This document shows, piece after piece, positions 46,408-59,027 of a DNA stretch of 64,000 bases. The position numbers were made by a program, and so were the translations under genes. Origin of the DNA: Notolepis coatsorum (taxonomy: Eukaryota; Chordata; Actinopteri; Aulopiformes; Paralepididae); contig OZ020585.1 in the NCBI GenBank assembly GCA_963971535.1, positions 159,534,568 to 159,598,567 on the forward strand. The letters run 5' to 3'. Position 1 is the first letter of the stretch; every line of letters begins with the position of its first letter. Below the pieces are notes generated by a model. That model was not told the origin of the DNA. It searched no databases and saw only the letters and a list, made by a program, of their open reading frames with translations.

Positions 46408-49282
46408 GTCTTCATTCATAGAGCTAGTTATAGTCTTCATTCATAGAGCTAGTTGTGGTCTTCATTCATAGAGCTAGTCCTAGTCTTCATTCATAGAAAT
46501 AGTCCTAGTCTTTATTCATAGAGCTAGTTGTAGTCTTCATTCATATAGCTAGTCCTAGTCTTCATTCATAGAGCTAGTTGTAGTCTTCATTCATAGAGCT
46601 AGTTGTAGTCTTCATTCATAGAGCTAGTCCTAGTCTTCATTCATAAGGCTAGTTGTAGTCTTCATTCATAGAGCTAGTTATAGTCTTCATTCATAGAGCT
46701 AGTCCTAGTCTTCATTCATAGAGCTAGTTGTAGTCTTCATTCATAGAGCTAGTTGTAGTCTTCATTCATAGAGCTAGTGCTAGTCTTCATTCATAGAGCT
46801 AGTCCTAGTGTTCATTCATAGAGCTAGTTATAGTCTTCATTCATAGAGCTAGTCCTAGTCTTCATTCATAGAGCTAGTGCTAGTCTTCATTCATAGAGCT
46901 AGTCCTAGTCTTCATTCATAGAGCTAGTTATAGTCTTCATTCATAGAGCTAGTCCTAGTCTTCATTCATAGAGCTAGTGATAGTCTTCATTCATAGAGCT
47001 AGTTGTAGTCTTCATTCATAGAGCTAGTTATAGTCTTCATTCATAGAGCTAGTTATAGTCTTCATTCATAGAGCTAGTTGTAGTCTTCATTCATAGAGAT
47101 AGTCCTAGTCTTCATTCATAGAGCTAGTTGTAGTCTTCATTCATAGAGCTAGTTATAGTTTTCATTCATAGAGCTAGTCCTAGTCTTCATTCATAGAGCT
47201 AGTTGTAGTCTTCATTCATAGAGCTAGTTGTAGTCTTCATTCATACAGTTAGTTGTAGTCTTCATTCATAGAGCTAGTTATAGTCTTCATTCATAGAGCT
47301 AGTTGTGGTCTTCATTCATAGAGCTAGTCCTAGTCCTCATTCATAGAAATAGTCCTAGTCTTCATTCATAGAGCTAGTTGTAGTCTTCATTCATATAGCT
47401 AGTCCTAGTCTTCATTCATAGAGCTAGTTGTAGTCTTCATTCATAGAGCTAGTTGTAGTCTTCATTCATAGAGCTAGTCCTAGTCTTCATTCATAGAGCT
47501 AGTTGTAGTCTTCATTCATAGAACTAGTTGTGGTCTTCATTCATAGAGCTAGTTATAGTCTTCATTCATAGAGCTAGTTGTAGTCTTCATTCATAGAGCT
47601 AGTTGTGGTCTTCATTCATAGAGCTAGTCCTAGTCTTCATTCATAGAGCTAGTCCTAGTCTTCATTCATAGAGCTAGTTGTAGTCTTCATTCATAGAGCT
47701 AGTCCTAGTCTTCATTCATAGAGCTAGTCCTAGTCTTCATTCATAGAGCTAGTTGTAGTCTTCATTCATAGAGCTAGTCCTAGTGTTCATTCATAGAGCT
47801 AGTTGTAGTCTTCATTCATAGAGCTAGTTGTAGTCTTCATTCATAGAGCTAGTTGTAGTCTTCATTCATAGAGCTAGTTGTGGTCTTCATTCATAGAGCT
47901 AGTCCTAGTCTTCATTCATAGAGCTAGTCCTAGTCTTCATTCATAGAGCTAGTTGTAGTCTTCATTCATAGAGCTAGTCCTAGTGTTCATTCATAGAGCT
48001 AGTTGTAGTCTTCATTCATAGAGCTAGTTGTAGTTTTCATTCATAGAGCTAGTGCTAGTCTTCATCCATAGAGCTAGTCCTAGTCTTCATTCATAGAGCT
48101 AGTTATAGTCTTCATTCATAGAGCTAGTCCTAGTCTTCATTCATAGAGCTAGTGCTAGTCTTCATTCATAGAGCTAGTTGTAGTCTTCATTCATAGAGCT
48201 AGTTATAGTCTTCATTCATAGAGCTAGTTATAGTCTTCATTCATAGAGCTAGTTGTAGTCTTCATTCATAGAGATAGTCCTAGTCTTCATTCATAGAGCT
48301 AGTTGTAGTCTTCATTCATAGAGCTAGTTATAGTCTTCATTCATAGAGCTAGTCCTAGTCTTCATTCATAAAGCTAGTTGTAGTCTTCATTCATAGAGCT
48401 AGTTGTAGTCTTCATTCATACAGCTAGTTGTAGTCTTCATTCATAGAGCTAGTTATAGTCTTCATTCATAGAGCTAGTTGTGGTCTTCATTCATAGAGCT
48501 AGTCCTAGTCTTCATTCATAGAAATAGTCCTAGTCTTCATTCATAGAGCTAGTTGTAGTCTTCATTCATATAGCTAGTCCTAGTCTTCATTCATAGAGAT
48601 AGTTGTAGTCTTCATTCATAGAGCTAGTTGTAGTCTTCATTCATAGAGCTAGTCCTAGTGTTCATTCATAGAGCTAGTTGTAGTCTTCATTCATAGAGCT
48701 AGTTGTGGTCTTCATTCATAGAGCTAGTCCTAGTCTTCATTCATAGAGCTATTCCTAGTCTTCATTCATAGAGCTAGTTGTAGTCTTCATTCATAGAGCT
48801 AGTCCTAGTCTTCATTCATAGAGCTAGTCCTAGTCTTCATTCATAGAGCTAGTCCTAGTCTTCATTCATAGAGCTAGTCCTAGTCTTCATTCATAGAGCT
48901 AGTCCTAGTCTTCATTCATAGAGCTAGTTGTAGTCTTCATTCATAGAGCTAGTCCTAGTGTTCATTCATAGAGCTAGTTGTAGTCTTCATTCATAGAGCT
49001 AGTTGTAGTCTTCATTCATAGAGCTAGTTGTGGTCTTCATTCATAGAGCTAGTCCTAGTCTTCATTCATAGAGCTAGTCCTAGTCTTCATTCATAGAGCT
49101 AGTTGTAGTCTTCATTCATAGAGCTAGTCCTAGTGTTCATTCATAGAGCTAGTTGTAGTATTCATTCATATAGCTAGTTGTAGTCTTCATTCATAGAGCT
49201 AGTTGTAGTCTTCATTCATAGAGCTAGTTGTGGTCTTCATTCATAGAGCTAGTCCTAGTCTTCATTCATAGAGCTAGTCCTA

Positions 49283-49782
49283 GTCTTCATTAATAGAGCT
49301 AGTCATAGTCTTCATTGATAGAGCTAGTTATAGTCTTCATTCATAAGGCTAGTTGTAGTCTTCATTCATAGAGCTAGTTGTAGTCTTCATTCATAGAGCT
49401 AGTCCTAGTCTTCATTCATATAGCTAGTTGTAGTCTTCATTCATATAGCTAGTCCTAGTCTTCATTCATAGAGCTAGTTCTAGTCTTCATTCATATAGCT
49501 AGTCCTAGTCTTCATTCATAGAGCTAGTCCTAGTCTTCATTAATAGAGCTAGTCATAGTCTTCATTGATAGAGCTAGTTATAGTATTCATTCATAAGGCT
49601 AGTTGTAGTCTTCATTCATAGAGCTAGTTGTAGTCTTCATTCATAGAGCTAGTCCTAGTCTTCATTCATATAGCTAGTTGTAGTCTTCATTCATATAGCT
49701 AGTCCTAGTCTTCATTCATAGAGCTAGTTCTAGTCTTCATTCATATAGCTAGTCCTAGTCTTCATTCATAGAGCTAGTTGTA
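49283..49782 (+). repeat. 250-bp (10-unit) tandem pair
   Basis: CATTAATAG-TCATA followed by CATTGATAG-TTATA and an ATAAGG unit occurs twice, with CATTGATAG at 49,317 and 49,567. The second copy has a private GTATTC in its ATAAGG unit. Confidence 0.85.
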
Positions 49783-49807
49783 GTCTCCATTCATAGAGCT
49801 AGTCCAA

Positions 49808-49826
49808 GTCTCCATTAATAGACCTA
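49808..49826 (+). repeat. 19-bp unit (GACCTA type)
   Basis: It reads GTCTCCATTAATAGACCTA. The related units near 40.1 and 43.87 kb keep the full TAGACCTAGTCCTA end, so one TAG-led hexamer was lost here. Confidence 0.95.
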
Positions 49827-49951
49827 GTCTTCATTCATAGAGCTAGTTATAGTCTTCATTCATATAGCTAGTCCCAGTCTTCATTCATAGAGCTAGTCCT
49901 AGTCTTCATTCATATAGCTAGTCCTAGTCTTCATTCATAGAGCTAGTTGTA

Positions 49952-49970
49952 GTCTCCATTCATAGAGCTA
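49952..49970 (+). repeat. 19-bp unit (GAGCTA type)
   Basis: It reads GTCTCCATTCATAGAGCTA and lies 126 bp after the end of the previous short unit. The next unit has the rare GCTATTTGTA end. Confidence 0.95.
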
Positions 49971-50795
49971 GTCTTCATTCATAGAGCTATTTGTAGTCTT
50001 CATTCATAGAGCTAGTTATAGTCTTCATTCATATAGCTAGTTATAGTCTTCATTCATAGAGCTAGTCCTAGTCTTCATTCATAGAGCTAGTTGTAGTCTT
50101 CATTCATAGAGCTAGTTGTAGTCTTCATTCATAGAGCTAGTTGTGGTCTTCATTCATAGAGCTAGTTATAGTCTTCATTCATAGAGCTAGTCCTAGTCTT
50201 CATTCATAGAGCTAGTTATAGTTTTCATTCATAGAGCTAGTCCTAGTCGTCATTCATAGAGCTAGTTGTAGTCTTCACTCATAGAGCTAGTTGTAGTCTT
50301 CATTCATAGAGCTAGTTGTAGTCTTCATTCATAGAGCTAGTTATAGTCTTCATTCATAGAGCTAGTTGTAGTCTTCATTCATAGAGCTAGTTATTGTCTT
50401 CATTCATAGAGCTAGTTGTGGTCTTCATTCATAGAGCTAGTCCTAGTCTTCATTCATAGAGCTAGTTGTAGTTTTCATTCATAGAGCTAGTTATAGTCTT
50501 CATTCATAGAGCTAGTTGTAGTCTTCATTCATAGTGCTAGTTATAGTCTTCATTCATAGAGCTAGTTGTAGTCTTCATTCATAGAGCTAGTTATAGTCTT
50601 CATTCATAGAGCTAGTTGTAGTCTTCATTCATAGAGCTAGTTATAGTCTTCATTCATAGAGCTAGTCCTAGTCTTAATTCATAGAGCTAGTCCTAGTCTT
50701 CATTCATAGAGCTAGTCATAGTCTTCATTCATAGAGCTAGTTGTAGTCTTCATTCATAGAGCTAGTCCTAGTCTTCATTCATAGAGCTAGTTGTA

Positions 50796-51545
50796 GTCTT
50801 CATTCATAGAGCTAGCTGTAGTCTTCATTCATAGAGCTAGTTGTAGTCTTCATTCATAGAGCTAGTTGTAGTCTTCATTCATAGAGCTAGTCCTAGTCTT
50901 CATTCATAGAGCTAGTCCTAGTCTTCATTCATAGAGCTAGTTGTAGTCTTCATTCATAGAGCTAGTTGTAGTCTTCATTCATAGAGCTAGTTGTAGTCTT
51001 CATTCATAGAGCTAGTTGTGGTCTTCATTCATAGTGCTAGTTATAGTCTTCATTCATAAGGCTAGTTGTAGTCTTCATTCATATAGCTAGTTGTAGTCTT
51101 CATTCATAGAGCTAGTCCTAGTCTTCATTCATAGAGCTAGTCCTAGTCTTCATTCATAGAGCTAGTTGTAGTCTTCATTCATAGAGCTAGCTGTAGTCTT
51201 CATTCATAGAGCTAGTTGTAGTCTTCATTCATAGAGCTAGTTGTAGTCTTCATTCATAGAGCTAGTCCTAGTCTTCATTCATAGAGCTAGTCCTAGTCTT
51301 CATTCATAGAGCTAGTTGTAGTCTTCATTCATAGAGCTAGTTGTAGTCTTCATTCATAGAGCTAGTTGTAGTCTTCATTCATAGAGCTAGTTGTGGTCTT
51401 CATTCATAGTGCTAGTTATAGTCTTCATTCATAAGGCTAGTTGTAGTCTTCATTCATAGAGCTAGTTGTAGTCTTCATTCATAGAGCTAGTCCTAGTCTT
51501 CATTCATAAGGCTAGTTGTAGTCTTCATTCATAGAGCTAGTTATA
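50796..51545 (+). repeat. 375-bp (15-unit) tandem duplication
   Basis: GCTAGCTGTA units end at 50,820 and 51,195, and ATAGTG lies at 51,032 and 51,407. The first copy has an ATATAG unit after ATAAGG that the second lacks. It is nested in the 9,057-bp block and so recurs at 59.85-60.6 kb. Confidence 0.83.
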
Positions 51546-52845
51546 GTCTTCATTCATAGAGCTAGTCCTAGTCTTCATTCATAGAGCTAGTTGTAGTCTT
51601 CATTCATAGAGCTAGTTGTAGTCTTCATTCATAGAGCTAGTGCTAGTCTTCATCCATAGAGCTAGTCCTAGTCTTCATTCATAGAGCTAGTTATAGTCTT
51701 CATTCATAGAGCTAGTTGTAGTCTTCATTCATAGAGCTAGTTATAGTCTTCATTCATAGAGCTAGTTATAGTCTTCATTCATAGAGCTAGTTGTAGTCTT
51801 CATTCATAGAGATAGTCCTAGTCTTCATTCATAGAGCTAGTTGTAGTCTTCATTCATAGAGCTAGTTATAGTCTTCATTCATAGAGCTAGTCCTAGTCTT
51901 CATTCATAGAGCTAGTTGTAGTCTTCATTCATAGAGCTAGTTGTAGTCTTCATTCATACAGCTAGTTGTAGTCTTCATTCATAGAGCTAGTTATAGTCTT
52001 CATTCATAGAGCTAGTTGTGGTCTTCATTCATAGAGCTAGTCCTAGTCTTCATTCATAGAAATAGTCCTAGTCTTCATTCATAGAGCTAGTTGTAGTCTT
52101 CATTCATATAGCTAGTCCTAGTCTTCATTCATAGAGATAGTTGTAGTCTTCATTCATAGAGCTAGTTGTAGTCTTCATTCATAGAGCTAGTCCTAGTGTT
52201 CATTCATAGAGCTAGTTGTAGTCTTCATTCATAGAGCTAGTTGTGGTCTTCATTCATAGAGCTAGTCCTAGTCTTCATTCATAGAGCTAGTCCTAGTCTT
52301 CATTCATAGAGCTAGTTGTAGTCTTCATTCATAGAGCTAGTCCTAGTCTTCATTCATAGAGCTAGTCCTAGTCTTCATTCATAGAGCTAGTCCTAGTCTT
52401 CATTCATAGAGCTAGTCCTAGTCTTCATTCATAGAGCTAGTCCTAGTCTTCATTCATAGAGCTAGTTGTAGTCTTCATTCATAGAGCTAGTCCTAGTGTT
52501 CATTCATAGAGCTAGTTGTAGTCTTCATTCATAGAGCTAGTTTTAGTCTTCATTCATAGAGCTAGTTGTAGTCTTCATTCATAGAGCTAGTTGTGGTCTT
52601 CATTCATAGAGCTAGTCCTAGTCTTCATTCATAGAGCTAGTCCTAGTCTTCATTCATAGAGCTAGTTGTAGTCTTCATTCATAGAGCTAGTCCTAGTGTT
52701 CATTCATAGAGCTAGTTGTAGTATTCATTCATATAGCTAGTTGTAGTCTTCATTCATAGAGCTAGTTGTAGTCTTCATTCATAGAGCTAGTTGTGGTCTT
52801 CATTCATAGAGCTAGTCCTAGTCTTCATTCATAGAGCTAGTCCTA

Positions 52846-53545
52846 GTCTTCATTAATAGAGCTAGTCATAGTCTTCATTGATAGAGCTAGTTATAGTCTT
52901 CATTCATAAGGCTAGTTGTAGTCTTCATTCATAGAGCTAGTTGTAGTCTTCATTCATAGAGCTAGTCCTAGTCTTCATTCATATAGCTAGTTGTAGTCTT
53001 CATTCATATAGCTAGTCCTAGTCTTCATTCATAGAGCTAGTTCTAGTCTTCATTCATAGAGCTAGTCCTAGTCTTCATTCATAGAGCTAGTCCTAGTCTT
53101 CATTAATAGAGCTAGTCATAGTCTTCATTGATAGAGCTAGTTATAGTCTTCATTCATAAGGCTAGTTGTAGTCTTCATTCATAGAGCTAGTTGTAGTCTT
53201 CATTCATAGAGCTAGTCCTAGTCTTCATTCATATAGCTAGTTGTAGTCTTCATTCATATAGCTAGTCCTAGTCTTCATTCATAGAGCTAGTTCTAGTCTT
53301 CATTCATAGAGCTAGTCCTAGTCTTCATTAATAGAGCTAGTCATAGTCTTCATTGATAGAGCTAGTTATAGTCTTCATTCATAAGGCTAGTTGTAGTCTT
53401 CATTCATAGAGCTAGTTGTAGTCTTCATTCATAGAGCTAGTCCTAGTCTTCATTCATATAGCTAGTTGTAGTCTTCATTCATATAGCTAGTCCTAGTCTT
53501 CATTCATAGAGCTAGTTCTAGTCTTCATTCATATAGCTAGTCCTA
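52846..53545 (+). repeat. Triplicated 9-10-unit block
   Basis: CATTAATAG-TCATA, CATTGATAG-TTATA, ATAAGG, TTGTA, TCCTA, two ATATAG units and a TTCTA-tailed unit repeat three times. CATTGATAG lies at 52,880, 53,130 and 53,355, giving spacings of 250 and 225 bp. The homologous site at 49.3-49.8 kb has two copies. Confidence 0.85.
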
Positions 53546-53670
53546 GTCTTCATTCATAGAGCTAGTTGTAGTCTTCATTCATATAGCTAGTCCCAGTCTT
53601 CATTCATAGAGCTAGTCCTAGTCTTCATTCATATAGCTAGTCCTAGTCTTCATTCATAGAGCTAGTTGTA

Positions 53671-53689
53671 GTCTCCATCCATAGAGCTA
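53671..53689 (+). repeat. 19-bp unit (GAGCTA type)
   Basis: It has the same sequence as 40,239 (GTCTCCATCCATAGAGCTA) and is likewise followed by a GTCTTCCTTC unit, so the two share an origin. Confidence 0.95.
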
Positions 53690-56600
53690 GTCTTCCTTCA
53701 TAGAGCTAGTTGTAGTCTTCATTCATAGAGCTAGTTATAGTCTTCATTCATATAGCTAGTTATAGTCTTCATTCATAGAGCTAGTCCTAGTCTTCATTCA
53801 TAGAGCTAGTTGTAGTCTTCATTCATAGAGCTAGTTATAGTCTTCATTCATAGAGCTAGTTGTAGTCTTCATTCATAGAGCTAGTTATAGTCTTCATTCA
53901 TAGAGCTAGTCCTAGTCTTAATTCATAGAGCTAGTCCTAGTCTTCATTCATAGAGCTAGTCATAGTCTTCATTCATAGAGCTAGTTGTAGTCTTCATTCA
54001 TAGAGCTAGTCCTAGTCTTCATTCATAGAGCTAGTTGTAGTCTTCATTCATAGAGCTAGCTGTAGTCTTCATTCATAGAGCTAGTTGTAGTCTTCATTCA
54101 TAGAGCTAGTTGTAGTCTTCATTCATAGAGCTAGTCCTAGTCTTCATTCATAGAGCTAGTCCTAGTCTTCATTCATAGAGCTAGTTGTAGTCTTCATTCA
54201 TAGAGCTAGTTGTAGTCTTCATTCATAGAGCTAGTTGTAGTCTTCATTCATAGAGCTAGTTGTGGTCTTCATTCATAGTGCTAGTTATAGTCTTCATTCA
54301 TAAGGCTAGTTGTAGTCTTCATTCATATAGCTAGTTGTAGTCTTCATTCATAGAGCTAGTCCTAGTCTTCATTCATAGAGCTAGTCCTAGTCTTCATTCA
54401 TAGAGCTAGTTGTAGTCTTCATTCATAGAGCTAGCTGTAGTCTTCATTCATAGAGCTAGTTGTAGTCTTCATTCATAGAGCTAGTTGTAGTCTTCATTCA
54501 TAGAGCTAGTCCTAGTCTTCATTCATAGAGCTAGTCCTAGTCTTCATTCATAGAGCTAGTTGTAGTCTTCATTCATAGAGCTAGTTGTAGTCTTCATTCA
54601 TAGAGCTAGTTGTAGTCTTCATTCATAGAGCTAGTTGTGGTCTTCATTCATAGTGCTAGTTATAGTCTTCATTCATAAGGCTAGTTGTAGTCTTCATTCA
54701 TAGAGCTAGTTGTAGTCTTCATTCATAGAGCTAGTCCTAGTCTTCATTCATAAGGTTAGTTGTAGTCTTCATTCATATAGCTAGTTATAGTCTTCATTCA
54801 TAGAGCTAGTCCTAGTCTTCATTCATAGAGCTAGTTGTAGTCTTCATTCATAGAGCTAGTTGTAGTCTTCATTCATAGAGCTAGTGCTAGTCTTCATCCA
54901 TAGAGCTAGTCCTAGTCTTCATTCATAGAGCTAGTTATAGTCTTCATTCATAGAGCTAGTTGTAGTCTTCATTCATAGAGCTAGTTATAGTCTTCATTCA
55001 TAGAGCTAGTTATAGTCTTCATTCATAGAGCTAGTTGTAGTCTTCATTCATAGAGATAGTCCTAGTCTTCATTCATAGAGCTAGTTGTAGTCTTCATTCA
55101 TAGAGCTAGTTATAGTCTTCATTCATAGAGCTAGTCCTAGTCTTCATTCATAGAGCTAGTTGTAGTCTTCATTCATAGAGCTAGTTGTGGTCTTCATTCA
55201 TAGAGCTAGTCCTAGTCTTCATTCATAGAGCTAGTCCTAGTCTTCATTCATAGAGCTAGTTGTAGTCTTCATTCATAGAGCTAGTCCTAGTCTTCATTCA
55301 TAGAGCTAGTCCTAGTCTTCATTCATAGAGCTAGTCCTAGTCTTCATTCATAGAGCTAGTCCTAGTCTTCATTCATAGAGCTAGTCCTAGTCTTCATTCA
55401 TAGAGCTAGTTGTAGTCTTCATTCATAGAGCTAGTCCTAGTGTTCATTCATACAGTTAGTTGTAGTCTTCATTCATAGAGCTAGTTATAGTCTTCATTCA
55501 TAGAGCTAGTTGTGGTCTTCATTCATAGAGCTAGTCCTAGTCTTCATTCATAGAAATAGTCCTAGTCTTTATTCATAGAGCTAGTTGTAGTCTTCATTCA
55601 TATAGCTAGTCCTAGTCTTCATTCATAGAGCTAGTTGTAGTCTTCATTCATAGAGCTAGTTGTAGTCTTCATTCATAGAGCTAGTCCTAGTCTTCATTCA
55701 TAAGGCTAGTTGTAGTCTTCATTCATAGAGCTAGTTATAGTCTTCATTCATAGAGCTAGTCCTAGTCTTCATTCATAGAGCTAGTTGTAGTCTTCATTCA
55801 TAGAGCTAGTTGTAGTCTTCATTCATAGAGCTAGTGCTAGTCTTCATTCATAGAGCTAGTCCTAGTGTTCATTCATAGAGCTAGTTATAGTCTTCATTCA
55901 TAGAGCTAGTCCTAGTCTTCATTCATAGAGCTAGTGCTAGTCTTCATTCATAGAGCTAGTCCTAGTCTTCATTCATAGAGCTAGTTATAGTCTTCATTCA
56001 TAGAGCTAGTCCTAGTCTTCATTCATAGAGCTAGTGATAGTCTTCATTCATAGAGCTAGTTGTAGTCTTCATTCATAGAGCTAGTTATAGTCTTCATTCA
56101 TAGAGCTAGTTATAGTCTTCATTCATAGAGCTAGTTGTAGTCTTCATTCATAGAGATAGTCCTAGTCTTCATTCATAGAGCTAGTTGTAGTCTTCATTCA
56201 TAGAGCTAGTTATAGTTTTCATTCATAGAGCTAGTCCTAGTCTTCATTCATAGAGCTAGTTGTAGTCTTCATTCATAGAGCTAGTTGTAGTCTTCATTCA
56301 TACAGTTAGTTGTAGTCTTCATTCATAGAGCTAGTTATAGTCTTCATTCATAGAGCTAGTTGTGGTCTTCATTCATAGAGCTAGTCCTAGTCCTCATTCA
56401 TAGAAATAGTCCTAGTCTTCATTCATAGAGCTAGTTGTAGTCTTCATTCATATAGCTAGTCCTAGTCTTCATTCATAGAGCTAGTTGTAGTCTTCATTCA
56501 TAGAGCTAGTTGTAGTCTTCATTCATAGAGCTAGTCCTAGTCTTCATTCATAGAGCTAGTTGTAGTCTTCATTCATAGAACTAGTTGTGGTCTTCATTCA

Positions 56601-58864
56601 TAGAGCTAGTTATAGTCTTCATTCATAGAGCTAGTTGTAGTCTTCATTCATAGAGCTAGTTGTGGTCTTCATTCATAGAGCTAGTCCTAGTCTTCATTCA
56701 TAGAGCTAGTCCTAGTCTTCATTCATAGAGCTAGTTGTAGTCTTCATTCATAGAGCTAGTCCTAGTCTTCATTCATAGAGCTAGTCCTAGTCTTCATTCA
56801 TAGAGCTAGTTGTAGTCTTCATTCATAGAGCTAGTCCTAGTGTTCATTCATAGAGCTAGTTGTAGTCTTCATTCATAGAGCTAGTTGTAGTCTTCATTCA
56901 TAGAGCTAGTTGTAGTCTTCATTCATAGAGCTAGTTGTGGTCTTCATTCATAGAGCTAGTCCTAGTCTTCATTCATAGAGCTAGTCCTAGTCTTCATTCA
57001 TAGAGCTAGTTGTAGTCTTCATTCATAGAGCTAGTCCTAGTGTTCATTCATAGAGCTAGTTGTAGTCTTCATTCATAGAGCTAGTTGTAGTTTTCATTCA
57101 TAGAGCTAGTGCTAGTCTTCATCCATAGAGCTAGTCCTAGTCTTCATTCATAGAGCTAGTTATAGTCTTCATTCATAGAGCTAGTCCTAGTCTTCATTCA
57201 TAGAGCTAGTGCTAGTCTTCATTCATAGAGCTAGTTGTAGTCTTCATTCATAGAGCTAGTTATAGTCTTCATTCATAGAGCTAGTTATAGTCTTCATTCA
57301 TAGAGCTAGTTGTAGTCTTCATTCATAGAGATAGTCCTAGTCTTCATTCATAGAGCTAGTTGTAGTCTTCATTCATAGAGCTAGTTATAGTCTTCATTCA
57401 TAGAGCTAGTCCTAGTCTTCATTCATAGAGCTAGTTGTAGTCTTCATTCATAGAGCTAGTTGTAGTCTTCATTCATACAGCTAGTTGTAGTCTTCATTCA
57501 TAGAGCTAGTTATAGTCTTCATTCATAGAGCTAGTTGTGGTCTTCATTCATAGAGCTAGTCCTAGTCTTCATTCATAGAAATAGTCCTAGTCTTCATTCA
57601 TAGAGCTAGTTGTAGTCTTCATTCATATAGCTAGTCCTAGTCTTCATTCATAGAGATAGTTGTAGTCTTCATTCATAGAGCTAGTTGTAGTCTTCATTCA
57701 TAGAGCTAGTCCTAGTGTTCATTCATAGAGCTAGTTGTAGTCTTCATTCATAGAGCTAGTTGTGGTCTTCATTCATAGAGCTAGTCCTAGTCTTCATTCA
57801 TAGAGCTATTCCTAGTCTTCATTCATAGAGCTAGTTGTAGTCTTCATTCATAGAGCTAGTCCTAGTCTTCATTCATAGAGCTAGTCCTAGTCTTCATTCA
57901 TAGAGCTAGTCCTAGTCTTCATTCATAGAGCTAGTCCTAGTCTTCATTCATAGAGCTAGTCCTAGTCTTCATTCATAGAGCTAGTTGTAGTCTTCATTCA
58001 TAGAGCTAGTCCTAGTGTTCATTCATAGAGCTAGTTGTAGTCTTCATTCATAGAGCTAGTTGTAGTCTTCATTCATAGAGCTAGTTGTGGTCTTCATTCA
58101 TAGAGCTAGTCCTAGTCTTCATTCATAGAGCTAGTCCTAGTCTTCATTCATAGAGCTAGTTGTAGTCTTCATTCATAGAGCTAGTCCTAGTGTTCATTCA
58201 TAGAGCTAGTTGTAGTATTCATTCATATAGCTAGTTGTAGTCTTCATTCATAGAGCTAGTTGTAGTCTTCATTCATAGAGCTAGTTGTGGTCTTCATTCA
58301 TAGAGCTAGTCCTAGTCTTCATTCATAGAGCTAGTCCTAGTCTTCATTAATAGAGCTAGTCATAGTCTTCATTGATAGAGCTAGTTATAGTCTTCATTCA
58401 TAAGGCTAGTTGTAGTCTTCATTCATAGAGCTAGTTGTAGTCTTCATTCATAGAGCTAGTCCTAGTCTTCATTCATATAGCTAGTTGTAGTCTTCATTCA
58501 TATAGCTAGTCCTAGTCTTCATTCATAGAGCTAGTTCTAGTCTTCATTCATATAGCTAGTCCTAGTCTTCATTCATAGAGCTAGTCCTAGTCTTCATTAA
58601 TAGAGCTAGTCATAGTCTTCATTGATAGAGCTAGTTATAGTATTCATTCATAAGGCTAGTTGTAGTCTTCATTCATAGAGCTAGTTGTAGTCTTCATTCA
58701 TAGAGCTAGTCCTAGTCTTCATTCATATAGCTAGTTGTAGTCTTCATTCATATAGCTAGTCCTAGTCTTCATTCATAGAGCTAGTTCTAGTCTTCATTCA
58801 TATAGCTAGTCCTAGTCTTCATTCATAGAGCTAGTTGTAGTCTCCATTCATAGAGCTAGTCCAA

Positions 58865-58883
58865 GTCTCCATTAATAGACCTA
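58865..58883 (+). repeat. 19-bp unit (GACCTA type), second copy
   Basis: This is the 9,057-bp-offset copy of the unit at 49,808. Confidence 0.95.
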
Positions 58884-59008
58884 GTCTTCATTCATAGAGC
58901 TAGTTATAGTCTTCATTCATATAGCTAGTCCCAGTCTTCATTCATAGAGCTAGTCCTAGTCTTCATTCATATAGCTAGTCCTAGTCTTCATTCATAGAGC
59001 TAGTTGTA

Positions 59009-59027
59009 GTCTCCATTCATAGAGCTA
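59009..59027 (+). repeat. 19-bp unit (GAGCTA type), second copy
   Basis: This is the 9,057-bp-offset copy of the unit at 49,952, again followed by a GCTATTTGTA unit. Confidence 0.95.

Larger units (their letters stand above)
46083..55139 (+). repeat. 9,057-bp tandem block, copy 1
   Basis: This is the largest repeat period visible, with 360 full units plus three 19-bp units. It matches 55,140-64,000 at a constant 9,057-bp offset at many rare landmarks: TACAGTT 46,394/55,451, GTTTTC 48,032/57,089, the short units ending 49,826/58,883, 49,970/59,027 and 53,689/62,746, and the TTTTA-tailed unit near 52,541/61,598. The left edge is set where 46,058 (TTATA tail) and 55,115 (TCCTA tail) first disagree. 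I spotted only two base differences, near 48,371 (A against G) and near 54,771 (T against G). Confidence 0.92.
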